Of a stretch of DNA of 64,000 nucleotides, positions 10,976-49,200 are shown one piece after another; position 1 is the first letter of the stretch, and each line of letters starts with the position of its first letter. The notes under the pieces are model-generated. The model did not search any database, was not told where the DNA came from, and was given only the letters and a program-made list of their open reading frames with translations. A program made the position numbers and the translations under genes. This DNA comes from Centroberyx gerrardi (Eukaryota; Chordata; Actinopteri; Beryciformes; Berycidae): positions 27,323,492 to 27,387,491 of the forward strand of contig NC_135998.1 in the NCBI RefSeq assembly GCF_048128805.1. Direction: 5' to 3'.

Positions 10976-13200
10976 GCTTTGCCTGCAATCATCCAAATAT
11001 TTCTCAAACATGAATGCAAACAGCTTATTCAAGAAATAGAAATTAAGACATTACTTTGAAACAGTTCAAAGTAGTAACCTGGTCAGGGATTTTATGAACA
11101 ATACCGCTTTTTAGATACTTTGATTTATGTTTTTATTCGCTGATTTTTAAATGAAGCCCAGACTGACCTCACTTTGGTATGGTGATGACTTTTACATGTA
11201 TCATATGTCATTTGAATGTATTTATAGGTTTGACCTTGTTTTTATTGCTTCATAAACTCTTATCAGGGGTTGAGACAAAAGGTCTATCCGTGTTTCTATG
11301 TTTTCTGTATGATTTGTACAATAGCTCAAAGCATGTTGAATACAAATATTTTGAGAACCCAGCTAGCTCTTCATTATGTTATACCATATTTGTGTGATGT
11401 TTGGTTTTTGCCATCTGTATACACCGTTGACTGCTATTTATTGTTATAGCCCATGAACATAGTTTCTGAGCATACATTCACTTACTCTGCTGGCTATTCT
11501 TTGAAACCTTTCAGTATAAATTATGGCAGAATTCAATTGTTTATTTGCATTTTTTATTTTATATATAACTCAAGGGAATTCAATTTGTAAACTTCACTAT
11601 AAAGTGCAATTAGGCCTCTTTGACTGTTAGCCACAAAGTCCATCTAGATACCAAGCTGATTAAAACACTTTTGACTGTGTGTGTGAGGCGAGTCTGAAGA
11701 GATATCTGAACCACTGATTAATGAGGGCAGTGAGGGGAGGGGACAGGCTCAAATCCAGGGGCCCCGGCCTCAGCAGAGCCTGATGAGGAGACAGAAGAGA
11801 CACGGGGGTTTGGTCCGCCAGCTGCGGGACGTCCTTTGTGCACGAGTCAAAGTTGCATTCCCAAAGCCGCCTCGCCCTTTGTGCTGCCTTGCATAATCTT
11901 TCAAGTTCTCCCACTTCACTGCTTGCTGTTTAGGAGAACATAACTAAGTGGTTGCATATTATGATTTAATCACTTCTTAATAATCTATTGATTGTAGAGT
12001 ACTGTTATTTTATGCATAAAAGTTCACTAGGCCTTATTGTTCTGCAGACATAATGCACACACAAGCACTTTCATGTGTTTTTGTCACTAAGCAAGGGAAG
12101 AGTGTCGCTTGTTCACTTCCATCAGCCAGATTTTTCCTAAAGTCTAACCTTGCAATGTTCCAGTCACACGCTTTCTTTTGCTAACATCAGCCTGCCATCA
12201 TGCAACATAATGTGACGGCCCCCTGTGGTGCCAAGCGCTTTGCGGGCCCCGCCTCTGCTGCGGCTGAGAGGTCGGAGGTCAACGCAACAGGCTGCACTTT
12301 CATGTAACCCTCCTATCTCCATTCGCCTCCATTCTTCCCACTGTCTTGAGAGGGCGGCCAGGCAGTAGAGGACAAGAAGGAGGACAAGAAGGCCCACATG
12401 TGGCAAAGGAAAACTGTCATTAATGCAGTTTGCTGCGTTTCATTGTGAATTAGCATTTTTCAGAACATGGCTGATGCTCATGATATAAGCAGATTTAAGT
12501 TTTCTAGAGTTGAGTAATTCTGTTATTTTTTCTCATAGCATTCTTTATATGATAAACACAAATGGGTAGACAGTGTTGTCCTGCTGCATTTATATTTGCT
12601 ATGGATAGATTGATGGAGAACTACATAACTACCACTGACATCTGCTCTTCCTTGTGATGTTCTCACAGAATTACTATTAAAAATGGCCAGGAAATCACTA
12701 TGCATTGCAGGGGCACATGCCGTCACGCACTGACGTCATATCAAAGAGGGAAAAATTTGATAACTCACATTAAACTAACTGGTTTGTGGATTTTGTTCAG
12801 TGTAATAGTAACTGAAAATAAATAGTTAAAAAAAAACAAAAAACGAACTGGTTTGATTTTAAATACCTGTGATGTTATAGTGTTTTCAATACCTTCCAAA
12901 TGTGCCTACTGATTCAACAAAAACATTAAAACTATTGTTTTCTCATTTCATTAGTTACTTTAAAAAATATAAATGCATGAGTGTGTAATAATGAGTGTAT
13001 AATAAAACAGAAAATGAGCTTGTTATGACTGTGCTGTTACTGAAAAACCTCACCTGTCAAGAAGTTTGTATTTTTGTACCGGAATATAAGACCCACAGCT
13101 TAAAAAGAAGTAGAATATACAATGGCAATACAAGAAAAGAGAGCATCATGTCTCGAAACATCACAACATGGCTGGTAACTGGTAAATAAATGTGCAAATA
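10976..13200. other. hic2-PI4KA intergenic or extended UTR, with two GC-richer islands
   Basis: Mostly AT-rich with no supported gene. Two stretches, about 11,670-11,930 and 12,170-12,420, are clearly GC-richer than their surroundings and hold incidental minus-strand ORFs (84 and 80 codons) that match no family. A perfect CRE-like TGACGTCA sits at about 12,731-12,738. The islands could be conserved regulatory elements; only comparative alignment would show this. Confidence 0.4.
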
Positions 13201-13204
13201 GGAG

Positions 13205-15118
13205 TAGTACAGTGTGCGGACTCTACTTTTATTTTTCATTGTCTTTTCCATTTGCCACCTGCGCCTTCAAGTAGATTTTCACAATACTGACAACAGACTG
13301 CCACTGATGAAATGGTAAACACATTTAATCTGTAACTAAGATGTAATGTTTCTACACAGGATCACAGAATGACACCTCCATCTGAACAACAAAGGGGCAA
13401 ATATATTCCCACAAACTGACAAAAGTGCACACGTAGATATTATGTACAGACCAAATGACCTTTTTCTACCTTAATATTCACACATAACATAACAGCGGTA
13501 GACATGAGGGATGATTAAAATATTTCAAAAGCAGTAAATGAATAAAATCAACTACAATAAAATGGCTTTTTCAAGAGATGTCAGCCATGACAACAGCAAT
13601 AACAGCTCTGTAAAGTATTTGCCTTTTTATACGCCATTAAAACACAGTTCTTCTCTGAATACTTAAAGACAGGTTCACCCCTAAATTATATTATGATTTA
13701 CAAACATATATGGATTTATAGATGCAACACAAAACAGTCGTCACACAAGAATCTGGAGGAAGATACAGCGACCTCATTTGTTGAACACAACATGAAAGAT
13801 CATTACACATGAATATATTGCATAAGATTGATTTTTTTTTTTTTTCTCAAGTATTACTACAGTTCTGTACCAAGGGTAAGAGAAATGGCTTTTTGGGTAG
13901 AATCGTCATCAGCATCAAGAACAGCAACAGCATCAAATAAAACCCAAACCCTGGAGGTTCAAGTACAGAGTCGGACAGAACTGAAATACTCTGAGCACGA
14001 AGAGGAATGTCTCAAAACAGGGACGCACGCACAGTAAAGGGAATGCAAACATGGAGTAACACCTGTATCCTGACACATCCTTTTGAAATAGGCTAAAATA
14101 GATCTATATTTGAAACATGCAGGTTGTGATGTAGAGCAGCGAGTGACCTGCAGGTCCACACTGTGCTGTATCACCTCTTTCCTAGATTAGTTTGAAATTT
14201 GTAGTCGATCTTCTCACAATAAATATGTTTTTCATATGATATGACTTGCTCTATCAGTTCCAAGTCAATCACAGTACAGTCACTGTGATCTTTATGTGAT
14301 TCTAAATACTACGACATAACTGTAGTTTATTTTCTAAATACTCTTATACTACTGAAGAGAAATTAAAGTAAGGAGGTTAGATGTTTACAGATTTGTCAAT
14401 GAAATTTTGATTTTTTTCCCGACAATACTGCCTTGTGTTCTTGCCTAAAATCAAGAAAAATTAAATGTAACTGATCAGCTGATCAAACTGCAGATTGTTT
14501 TAATCTCTGATTTCTATTGTTTAATCTCTATTTAAGCTCTTGATCGTAGGCAGGTGAGACCAATGAAATACTGTGATCTATAAAGTGCATAAAAGTGGAT
14601 AACAGCATAGTGTAATGAAATGTCTTGTAATAATGACAACGCCCGCTTTAACAAACACTATAAATATGGCTCCCTTTATGGACCATCGTCCTTTAGTGTG
14701 ACACTTCTGTTCAGGCTTTCGCTGTGTCACAAATAACAGCATCAACGACAAAATACTTAAAGGAGAATTCGAATACTTCTGAAAGTCAGGTGTTGTGCCT
14801 TACTCTCAAGTCAAACAACCATTTAACTATCACATGAAAAGGTGGAATTTTCCTTTGATATTTGGATGCACATTGTAAAATTCTGACACTTTGTCTAAAT
14901 CTGGAGGATTAGGATGACGGTGCCACATCACAGTTTCTCTCAAGAGGCTTTTATGGAGTACCCCGGGATAGAAAATTGTCTGGGACAGCAATCTCAGTTC
15001 AGAAGTAGTTTGATAACTGTTGAAAGGTGCAAAGCTAAGATCAAAGCCTGCGTCTGTTTCCATTGTTTGAGAAGAGAGCTCTGCATCGTGTGCAGAAGTT
15101 CCGCAGGAGAGGAAGTCT
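13205..15118 (-). other. PI4KA 3' UTR (probable)
   Basis: Sequence downstream (minus strand) of the PI4KA stop codon at 15,119-15,121. Minus-strand AATAAA signals occur at about 14,326 and at 13,228-13,233; the latter would give a 1.9-kb UTR. A plus-strand AATAAA at 13,185-13,190 lies next to it, which fits the convergent arrangement with hic2. Neither end is proven. Confidence 0.4.
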
Positions 15119-38855
<23,737 letters not shown>

Positions 38856-39000
38856 GTTTAAATACGTTTAACTAGACTAAACAAATACAAGCATCTTCAT
38901 TCAGTCGTCCCGAGGAAGAGGACAAGCGTATACACTGACAACTACGGCAAGTGCAAGAGTCCAAACAGAGCACTGCAAGGTCATTATCAAAAAATACTGT
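38856..39000 (-). promoter_or_regulatory. PI4KA 5' UTR and promoter region (inferred)
   Basis: Sequence just upstream of the PI4KA start codon. No TATA box is obvious. The space available is limited: the slc25a1 poly(A) signal lies at 39,148-39,153, so promoter and 5' UTR must fit in roughly 300 bp or overlap the neighbour's 3' end. Confidence 0.4.
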
Positions 39001-39129
39001 CAACAATGCTATAACGTGACACTAGTGCATTGACACTCTGTTATTAATACCCATCTATACACTGGAATTATGTAATACTGTTTATAATAGTAATGGGAAT
39101 AATAATAATTGGACAAACACCACAAGTGC

Positions 39130-40696
39130 AGCAGTCCAAATCCACCGTTTATTTGTGAGCATGTTAGTTTTACTCAGACTGAAGGCACATAAACTGGGTT
39201 AACTGCCAGAACAAAAAAACATGTAGTCTTAACTTTCATTTGCTATGTGATTTTGTGGCAAAACAAGTTACTAAATAGTTTGCATGTAAACCTATGCCAT
39301 ACTCATACTCTACTAATAAGCTACAAACTCCAGTCTATAACATGGTATTAATGTTTCTGAGTGGAAGCAGTTGGCACATTGGAACCTCATTTGTTGTCAA
39401 AGTACAGGCAATTAATGTTACATAGATTAAAAATGTCATTAATCAAAACATGAATTATGAACTCATATTCTAAACGCAACTCCTTCTTCATGGAATGAGA
39501 TGGAAGGCACCATTAACGGCATTTCTCAAATAGGCATGTCTATGTAATAAATGCAAAGAAAACATGAAGCAAAAACACCAAGACGAGATCTGAAAAGATC
39601 AGAAATGCCACAGACAACACCTGGCATTAAACGTCTGGCACCATTGCACTGTGTGCAACTGAATCTAGTTTTTAAACATCATCATTTTTAGAGAATAAGA
39701 ACACATCTACATCAGACAACATTCAACAAAGATATTTCTCAGTCTCATAAAAGATTTCTAAATGAATCATACAACACATAGAGGCACTTTTATATAGCAT
39801 CAACTTAATAGGTAATTTGATTTACAACATCTCTGCAACTTAAAAGCGATCCCATCTTAGACCATCTCAGTCAGTTTAGTGGAAATGTCAATGGTAATTG
39901 GTAAAAAAAACTCACTCTACCTAACCTACAGTATCACCTTAACTCCAATATGAATTACTGCTTAGTAAATCTGATGACAAAATGACTTAAGGCATTTCAT
40001 TTTTAATTGCACTCCTTGATGTAATTCAGTTAATATACCTGTAGCCTCTGCATGACATGACATCTGAATGAAAATATCAAGTATAGTGATATCAGGTACT
40101 GAATGAAATAATGGTCTCAAATACTCTTGTGAAAAACGCCATTTCCTAAATACATCTACAAAAAGGCCTTTAGAATCATGATCTCTGTGATAATCTCTCT
40201 CATTTCAAGTAAAATTTGTTTGTCTATAGCCTACATCACATTATGTTGGGTTAAGTATTGGTTTCTCTTTGATTAAGTACATACATACAACATGAGCATA
40301 AATTAGCTCAAAGCACTGTAGGTAAAAGACACTTCTCTGTGCTGACAGTGTTCCCATTCTCTGGTCAAGCAGGTCTAGTCCTAAATAAATTCCTCGTTCC
40401 CTTCCCTGAGCTCTTAAGGAACTTCCTCTTTCTGGACTTTAAGAAGAGAGGGCAAGTGTAAGCGGTGACGCTGCATTTCGTAGCCTTTTCAACACAGATC
40501 ACCCTTACACTTGTAATAGCTGGGTTATAAATAGAATCTAGAACAGAGCAATCCCTTTCTTGACAGATGGAGTAGAGGTAGATATTAGAACCTAGAAGCA
40601 GGGTGGAGGAGGCTGGTTTGGGACTTGGCCTGGTTAAGGTTTTGGATGGCCTGTCCTAGGGCTCCTGCTTGTGTAGCATTCGCTGGTGTGTCCATT
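39130..40696 (-). other. slc25a1 3' UTR (probable)
   Basis: Non-coding sequence after the slc25a1 stop. The first well-placed minus-strand AATAAA is the complement of 39,148-39,153 (tttatt in ccgtttatttgtg), giving a UTR of about 1.55 kb. No other gene was seen in this stretch. Confidence 0.5.
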
Positions 40697-41750
40697 TCAG
40701 TCCGTCTTCCAGACCTTGTTGAGGACCTTCACAACTTCCTCATAGATGATGAAGACTATGGCCACGTCCATACACACCCGACCCAGCCGAGGCACAGTAC
40801 CTTTGTAGAACCTGAGTGGGACAGAATGAAGAAAAATGTGTAACTATATATAGAGTATTGGACGGCAGAGTCGCTTCCTATCGTCCATCATAGTCTGAAA
40901 ACTTAATTCTTCTGCTATCACTCTGTTAATGAGATCCCGCTCCCCCAATCTTCTCGTCTACTTGCTCCTGATCATGCTCCAGTCTTGTTCAAAAAAGAAA
41001 ATGTTACTCTTTCTATCATACAGGGACACAGGAATATTTGTTATATGTATTGTTTTGTTTGAGCTGTTTTAGCTGGGCGAGCTTCCAGAAATAGGTTTTG
41101 AGGTTGTATCTCACTTTGTTGGTTAAAAAAAGTGTTAATGATTGCCTATACAAGCCACCAGACTCTAACATTAACAATTTTACAGACAACCTTGCACGCA
41201 CTGTAGATTTTAATATCAAATGACTCAAAAGGGAGACGCACTCAGCAGATTTTTGAACAGTCTGTTCTAACTACTGTGTGTGTAAACACTCATTTCTAAA
41301 CCATCCTGAATAACCTCTTTTAATCTACAGTTCTCTCAGTAATGTGTTAAAGACTAGCATCCTACACAGTCAGTCATTTCTCTTCCTATTTTTCATTTTA
41401 ACATATTTTCTGGAATCTGTGCTTTTGTGGAATGTGCTCAAGTGGGTGACCCCAGTGCAGTTGATCATTACTTCATGAAACCAAATATGAAACTATGAAA
41501 GCACCACACCACTCTGTCCACAGCACCAAAATAATCTAAATGATTTTGTGAAAATCAGGTAGTAATCAAGCAAATGAAAAATGGTGACATAATCAGCAAC
41601 CACGGCAAAGTGTCTGAGTGGTCAGCTATGAAGCAGCCAGACCCACAACACAGGCCTATTCCATAAATAGGATTAGTAGAATATGGTACAGTTGGAAAAG
41701 AGGCCGCAAAATCACTAACTGCCCCTCTGTTGCACCTGTAGGTTCAGCTG

Positions 41751-41787
<37 letters not shown>

Positions 41788-44700
41788 AGTAGGATGGATA
41801 TTACAGAGAATGCAGAAGCCCTGGCAGTCAAGAGCTGCTACCTATTTTTTTATTGACTCCTCAAAAGCATTCATAATGGATCACGAGAAGGCAGGAAATG
41901 GGATATAGAAAGACATCAGGAAAATATCACCTCCTTTCATTTGTGACCTTTTCTGCTTCTGAGCCAAAGATTAGTGAGTTGGCCACAACTAATGGAGCTA
42001 AATTTTGATATGAGGCCAAACTCATTTTTTCTTTGCAGCCCATACACCCAGGTGTCTTTTCTGGGCCATTAAAGTCACACTGAAATGAAAAATGTCTTTT
42101 TTTTTCCTTTTATCATACCATAAACCTATTTGACAATTTCTGCCAAAAAAATGACAAAAAAATTATTTTCTTGTACTTTTATATCAAAATCTCATTACTT
42201 TTACTTCCTGGAAAACAGAAAATCTTTAGTGGTGACTTCATGTATCAGGGGCATACATAAAAATTCCAACCAATAAAACCACACAGATTTTTGAACAATC
42301 CCACCTCTCCACCCCTCCCATCAAATAAAACGGCCTCTCTCTCCCTAATTGATATCTCATTGGTTTAGACTTTTGAATGATCCCTTCCTGCGTTATGTCC
42401 CGCCCCAATATCCTGTTTCAACAGGAAATACATCACATTAAGGAAACAAGATTGATGCAAACTCTTCCATAAACAAGGCCTGAATAAAACATGTAAAATT
42501 CTTGTAGTGTCTGTTTGTCATCCTGCTAAATTTACCATATGCCTTACTGTATTATATGTATATATACATCATGCCATTTACTGTGTGAAGTGCATATGAA
42601 CTTACGCCACGGGTCCCTCATGCTTCATGATCTTCATCGCACAGTCCAGTGTGCTTTTGTACTTGTGAGCTTCGAGACCCTGTTGAATAACAAACAAACA
42701 GGTCAGTTTCATGGTAGACATTGAGTTCAGGGTCTGAGTAATTATGAGTGGTGAACACGACATTATTCGACAAATGTCTTACCTGCATTCTGGTCTTTAT
42801 AACATCCAGGGGAGTGTTTCCGAACACGCTGACAGCTCCAGCAATGGCTCCAAACAGTCCAGTTATCAGAGGGTTAATGGCTTTGTTGGGGTCATCACCT
42901 TGGTAATTCAAAAAACGAGAGCTGATGTTGAGCTGCATTATTGATCGTATATGTTGAATATAAAGCAATGAAACATTCACTCTCTCACTCACACGCACAA
43001 AATTGCACACACCTTTGTACCAGTTCCTCATGGAAGTCATGACATAGAAGCGGATGGCCTGGTTGGAGCCTTGTTTCAGTACTGTGGCTGTTAGGCCTTG
43101 GTAAGTCCCCTTCAGTCCTGGGGATGCATCAGTAATATCATGTCAGAGAGTGCAGAATCCATGCAGTGTAAAACCTTCACAACTTGGTGGTTTCATTTCA
43201 ATGTCAGAAACACAAAAATAAATTAACTTTACAGGAGTAATGAGGTTGAGGGAAAATATTATCTTCTACAAAATGACTCAAATCAATGGAAATGTGTGGT
43301 GGTGAAGGAGCAGCAGGTGGCAGTAAAATACAAACCAAACCCTGCACAAATGAAGAGATCTGCCCTCCTTACCTTGAGTTCTAACAATCTCCCTCACCCC
43401 ATGGAAGAATCCCCTGTACTTTGGGTTTGCTGATGTCTGATCATGGATGAATTTGACCTAAAACGGCATCATAACAATAATAAACAAATACTGTATGCCA
43501 AAATACAAAGTGCTGTCAGATAAGCAGGACATAAAGGAAAGACGTAGTCCAAAGATTTTAAGGGTTGTGCAGACATTGAAAGTAGCGCTGTAATGTGCAA
43601 AATGACTTTCAGAATAATTTACTTGTATGGTAATTAACAGTAATAGCAAAAAAGTAAAAGGGGGGGGGGTGTAGGGTGACAGATCATTACTGATCTACAA
43701 AAATGGACTAGAAGACCAGGACTAGGACTAGGCAGGAGACGTTCCCATCCCACTGGACGGTGGTGGTGATGGTGGTCCTGAGGAACCTGAAAGACTGTGC
43801 TGGGTCCATAATTGAGCTGATGATCTCCAAGGGTAGATGAGCAGTCAAATTATTTGGAAATTGATCCTCAACTCAACAGTTTTAAGTGTTCATCTCCAAG
43901 TTGTCAACAGCACAGCCTAATGTGAAGCAGACACCTCTCTTCTGTACACAAACTCATCATCTGCAAACTTGAGCAGTTTAACAGATGAGTGGCCGAAGGG
44001 ACAACTATTTTGCGAATGATAGACAAGTCTGACTTTACCTTGACAGTCTCCATGGGACAGACCACAACCACAGCCTCTGCCACTCCAGCCCCAAGACCAC
44101 AGAGGAGTCCTCGCGTGCTATCTAGTTTACCAGTCTCATCACGCATCTTGTTACTAAGGAACTCAAAAACCCCAAATCTGTGATAGAGATGGAAGAAAAA
44201 AAAAGAGGGTAAACATTACAACTCGTGTCATGTTTGAGAATGGAGGCTTTGCAGTTACAAATCTCTTAGCAGCCATCATGGAGGTCCAGCAGAGAATTGG
44301 CTGTGCACAAGTAACAGCTAATTATATAACAACTGGGTGAGAAAAATAGGGATACCTGAAAAAGATTGTTGTGGTGTGGGTGTAAGTCAAATCAGTTATG
44401 TTAGAAGTAAAAGTGAATGGTCTGATGAGGTAAGTTTGTTTCCAAATTCGCCATAGGGTGACCTGAAAGCCCTCTATATTATCAAAGTGAATACATGTAA
44501 TTGTAAGTGTGTGTGTTTGTGTGTGTGTGTGTTGGGGGGGAAGAGTACCTGACAGCTGCTTTTGGGATGGAGCCATAGAGCAGTGAGCTGAGGCCCCTGT
44601 AAAGACCCCTCACCCCATGATTATTCACTGTCTGCTTCACACAGTCAACTGTAGGAGAGACAGAGGGATGGAGAGGCAGAGAAACAGGGAATAAATTAGA

Positions 44701-46206
44701 TGACAAGAACAGAGTAAGACGAAAAAGAGGCAAGCTGACCAAAACATTAATTACGGCACTCTGTCAGAAATACGAATATTGCACTGCTCCCAAGAAAGGC
44801 TGCTGCTAGATTAACTTAATGAGTAGCTGTACTGTTAGGAAAATCAGGATACAAGATATAATTATGACTATTTAGGTCTATATAATCTCTTTTGCAGCCC
44901 AAATAGCAGCCCTTCACACTGAGCAGCAGCAGACAAACATAATCTATGCCAAAGTTCACAAGTTCTCATCAAACAGATAACAGCAACTGAGGAACTTCCT
45001 GAATACACATTGGTTCATTCGAGCTGTTTGTACTCATGTTTGCTCTTGTGCACGTGTCTGCACTTACTAGGGATTGTTACTCAAGCAGAATAGATCAACT
45101 GCTGTAATCTAAAGGCCTGTATAGTGTCAGTCAACAGTCAACCACCAATCAGCTCCCCCAGGACCTGTAGACACCACTTATATTCAAGATGTTTTCATTT
45201 CTTCATTCACTTCCAAATGTTTTCATCACTCATTAACACATGTGGACATATGCAAACTACAGCAATTTAGGCTCTAATAATAATTACCTAACGCTTGATA
45301 ATGCTGGTTAATAATGGCTCTGTTTATATCACATTTAAACAAGTGGTGACTCTGTGGTGCAGAACACACTCACTGAATTTGTTCGCTCAGCTTTTTCCAT
45401 AAAAGACAGTAGGGCTGAAACGATTCCTCGAGAAACTCGAGTAACTCGATTACTAAAAATCATCGATGCAAATTCTTTGCATCGAAGCTTCGTTTAATCC
45501 ATATAACTATATACACGCTCAGTGTTTCGCACGGATGATTATTACTGTTACACAACGCGCTGGAGAAAGAGAGAGAAAATAGCGAGGGGCGAAGAGAAGA
45601 GACAGGCCAAAGAAAACAACAGAAAGTGTCCAAAGTTTCGGATCCAGTGTTGCCAACTTGGCGACTTTGTCGCTAGACTTAGCGACTTTTCAGACCCCCC
45701 TGGTGACTTTATTTCTCAAAAGCGAGTAGCGACAAATCTGCCGACTTTTTCTGACCATGGGAAGCAATGTTAATGTGTTGAATCCCAAAGCATTTGGCAA
45801 TAAATTGGTTCGGCTGATGCTGGTTTTCTCTACTTGCTTGTCTAATCCAGAGAGGTCTGACGGTCACAGCGCTTCCCACACACAGCGTAGCTCCCTCCCT
45901 CCGCTGAGAGCAGGGACTGTAGGATAGGGTCCACTTGTAATTGCTACCGGCGTACGCCGAAACTGGCCCGGGTGGGCGGAGTCAGCACTTAATATTAAAA
46001 CGGGATGAGATGAAGGCTAGTAAAGAATGCACGTTAATTATGGCTATATGTTATGGCTAGTTAAGAACGTAAATCAATATGGTGGCTAGTTATGATGTCC
46101 CTAAGTTAGCCAAGTTTTGCTCAAGAAAATAACCACAGAAAATAAAATGCTGCAGTCAATTTGTGAAAGCCTGAGCTTCATTCATGTTATTATTATGATA
46201 GTCACA

Positions 46207-46250
<44 letters not shown>

Positions 46251-49200
46251 CTCCCCTCACAGTGATGCATAAAATACCCCAGAAAGCAAAATATCAGGTG
46301 GTGTAAGTAGCAATTGGAGCCTAAAATGCACCAGTCCAATACAGCAGGTATATTCAGTTTAGTTTGATTGCAGTGAGTAGGGTCAGCAGGTGTAGGGCAA
46401 CCCTTCAACATAGTAAATAAATGTACATTAGCCAGTCTTATGAACTTGTATGATATTTAGGCCTAGTAATAAATATCAATAATAATTATTATTTCACCTC
46501 GTTTTCAGTAAATCACAGTGTCGTATGGACAGCTTCGTGCGGACAGCTTTTCTCTTTTGTATATTTACTATTGCTCTTTAATAAAGCAAAAGTATTTCTT
46601 ATCCGATTACTCGATTAATCGATGGAATAATCGGTAGAATACTCGATTACTAAAATAATCGATAGCTGCAGCCCTAAAAGACAGTAACATCTGGAACTTG
46701 AAACAAGCAGCAAAAGACGATGCACTATTTTTGCTGGTTTCAATTCAAAATTCTTAAGTGTATTTCAAATTAAATCAATTACACGATAACAATCGCTAGC
46801 CATTACATGTATAATACATACACTGTTTTTAATGCATTTTTCTTGTTGATTAATCTGAATGTTGTGGTTTTGCTGTGTGCCAATGCTGGGGAATTAATGT
46901 ACAGTAATTGTCCACCCATATACACAAATATTGTTTTCTTTTAGGTTGTGTAAGAATTCTTTGATTAAGCTCTAAAATCATTGCCAGTGTTGATGTTGTG
47001 GAAGTTATGGGTTAGATGCATGATTTTATAGTCTAGTTTATCAAAACGTATGCAGGAAAGAAAAAAATGCCTCATCATTGGTGGCTGTGCATCCCTGGAA
47101 CAACTCCCAATGGTAAACAGTCATTTAATTAATTTAATTAATTAAATGACTAATTAATTATTAATTAATGATTAATTAATTAATACAGAGGTATGCATAC
47201 TAAAACATATAAATACTCTACCAAAAGGAAATACAGCTTTATTATTGGACCACGTGACCTTAGTAAGGAAATAAAGGTTACCTTCACAGGCTAAAGCACA
47301 GGTTAACAGTGAAGCAAATAGTACTGGTGATCAGACGATGTCTCCATTCATCATTCTGATAGTCATCAGTATTATAGTCCTAGTTAATAGAACAGATGTT
47401 GACCAAAGACTCACCAATGCCTCTGTATTTGGGGGGGTTGGCCTTCTCATCTAGCTGCAGCTGTGTTTTCACATACTCTGTAGGGAAGGTGATGCAGATC
47501 TCTATGCCTCCTGCAATCCCACCTGAAACATCAGAAAAACAGCCTGTCAAGCTCAGACTCACTTGGCCACAAGAGCAAGAGCCAAGAAACATTAAATTTA
47601 AATTTTAAAAGTGTTTTCTGTCAACACTGCACAAGTGCATATCAGGAAGAAATGAACATTATTTGACAAATTGCATCAACAGACCAAGCCCTGCTAGCAA
47701 CTACTATAACTAGAACCAGTTACTGATTATAAAAATTATCTATCTGTCCTTTAGTCTAGTTCACCATCTATTTGCTATTCTGTGCTGCCTGGTAGACTTC
47801 AGCAGAATAAAGGCAATACTTGAAAATGCCTGTTTTGAACAAAGAAAATGTGAAATGTGTGGTTTTAATAGGCCAAGTTGCTAACTAAATTGTATCTTAT
47901 GTTTTTACACGTTACCAATCATCTTTTTTTTATTATCAGGAAATCAAACTCTATATTTTCTTTAATATATCTATATGACCGCTTTTGCACAAGAGCAGCA
48001 TTTCTGTAGTTCATCTACAATATGGCCTGGTTCCACCTTAAAAGCCAGGGTGTCACACATCTGCCGTTCAACAGCAAATAGAAACAGGGCAGCTGATTGG
48101 CTGATCTGATCTTAGTGTGATTCTGCCCACAAGATACTCCCCTTGGTCCTGCTCCAACTCAGGGGGTGTGTGGCTTTCAAAACACTGACTGTTCACCACA
48201 GTGACACAGACCTACAGATAGTGGTCTGATTCCACAAAGCCATGTGAACTTTAAAGTGAAATGCATCAGTCCAAAAAGCTCAGCGTGCAAAAGTTTTTGA
48301 AGTTTGACAAACTATCCTATTACTACTTTCGGTGGTAGTGGTAAATATTCAAATTAAAACTCCTCGTCGTGAACATCTAAAAATGGCCCTCTGTAGATGC
48401 TTTCAACTTAAACATGCATGCAGCTTCCTACCACACTGTCATGCAGGGCGCTCCAACCCGAGTGTTTCCAGCCTACGCTCACACATGCAAGGCCAGGCTC
48501 GTAGTGCATGTGCAATCACAGGAGGTCAGTTTAGCATTCTTCTTCATGGCAGTTAGACAAACCACTGTTTCTTCGCCCAGACACATAGCATTTGTCCAGA
48601 GACAAACAGCATTTTGGTACCAAATGGGAGCTATAACAGTGCTGGTTTTGACACACGCCAGCATTCCTTTGGTTAGAAAATGGCTTTAGGGCAGTGGCTG
48701 TACCTACACATTAAGAACAAATCAATCAACCAATCCACGTCATCACCTGCAATGTCAAGCCTTCATTCAGTACCTGAATTTCTTATATGTCCTGGTATTC
48801 AAGCTGGAAAGAAGAAATGCAGCCAGTTTATCAAGTCTAACATGTATGGACACTTGACTAATGGGTTTAGTGTGAGTGTGTGGTCAGGCTCATCAACTAT
48901 TGGACATATATTGCTCTTTGCAATAATGCTAAATTAATGTAGCAGATGCTTCTTCAGATTAAAGTCGTTACTGTTGGTCATGATTCAGTAGGATCTCTTT
49001 GTAAAAGTGGGCCCAGTCATGCCATGTTTTCCACTCACCCTGTTTCAAAAATCTTTTACATTTGCTAATACTGACAGTGCTTTTTGCTCAGTATAGGACA
49101 CATCATGACCACTAGGTTCAGCAAATAGCTCTGTGCCACTGCCATTTGTTTTGCTCCCTTCACTGTTGTTTTGTTAATTTATGCCTTCAGTGAAGTAAGT

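Noticed and set aside
11660-12406. Minus-strand ORFs of 84 and 80 codons in the hic2-PI4KA gap
   Set aside because: No similarity recognised. They follow from higher GC content in those islands.
42050-42460. Possible TTAA-type MITE starting 'ttaaagtcacactgaaatg'
   Set aside because: The left end resembles a known fish repeat, but I found no matching inverted right end or duplicated TTAA.
48332-48937. Several overlapping ORFs in slc25a1 intron 1
   Set aside because: Overlapping frames on both strands without codon bias or known motifs.
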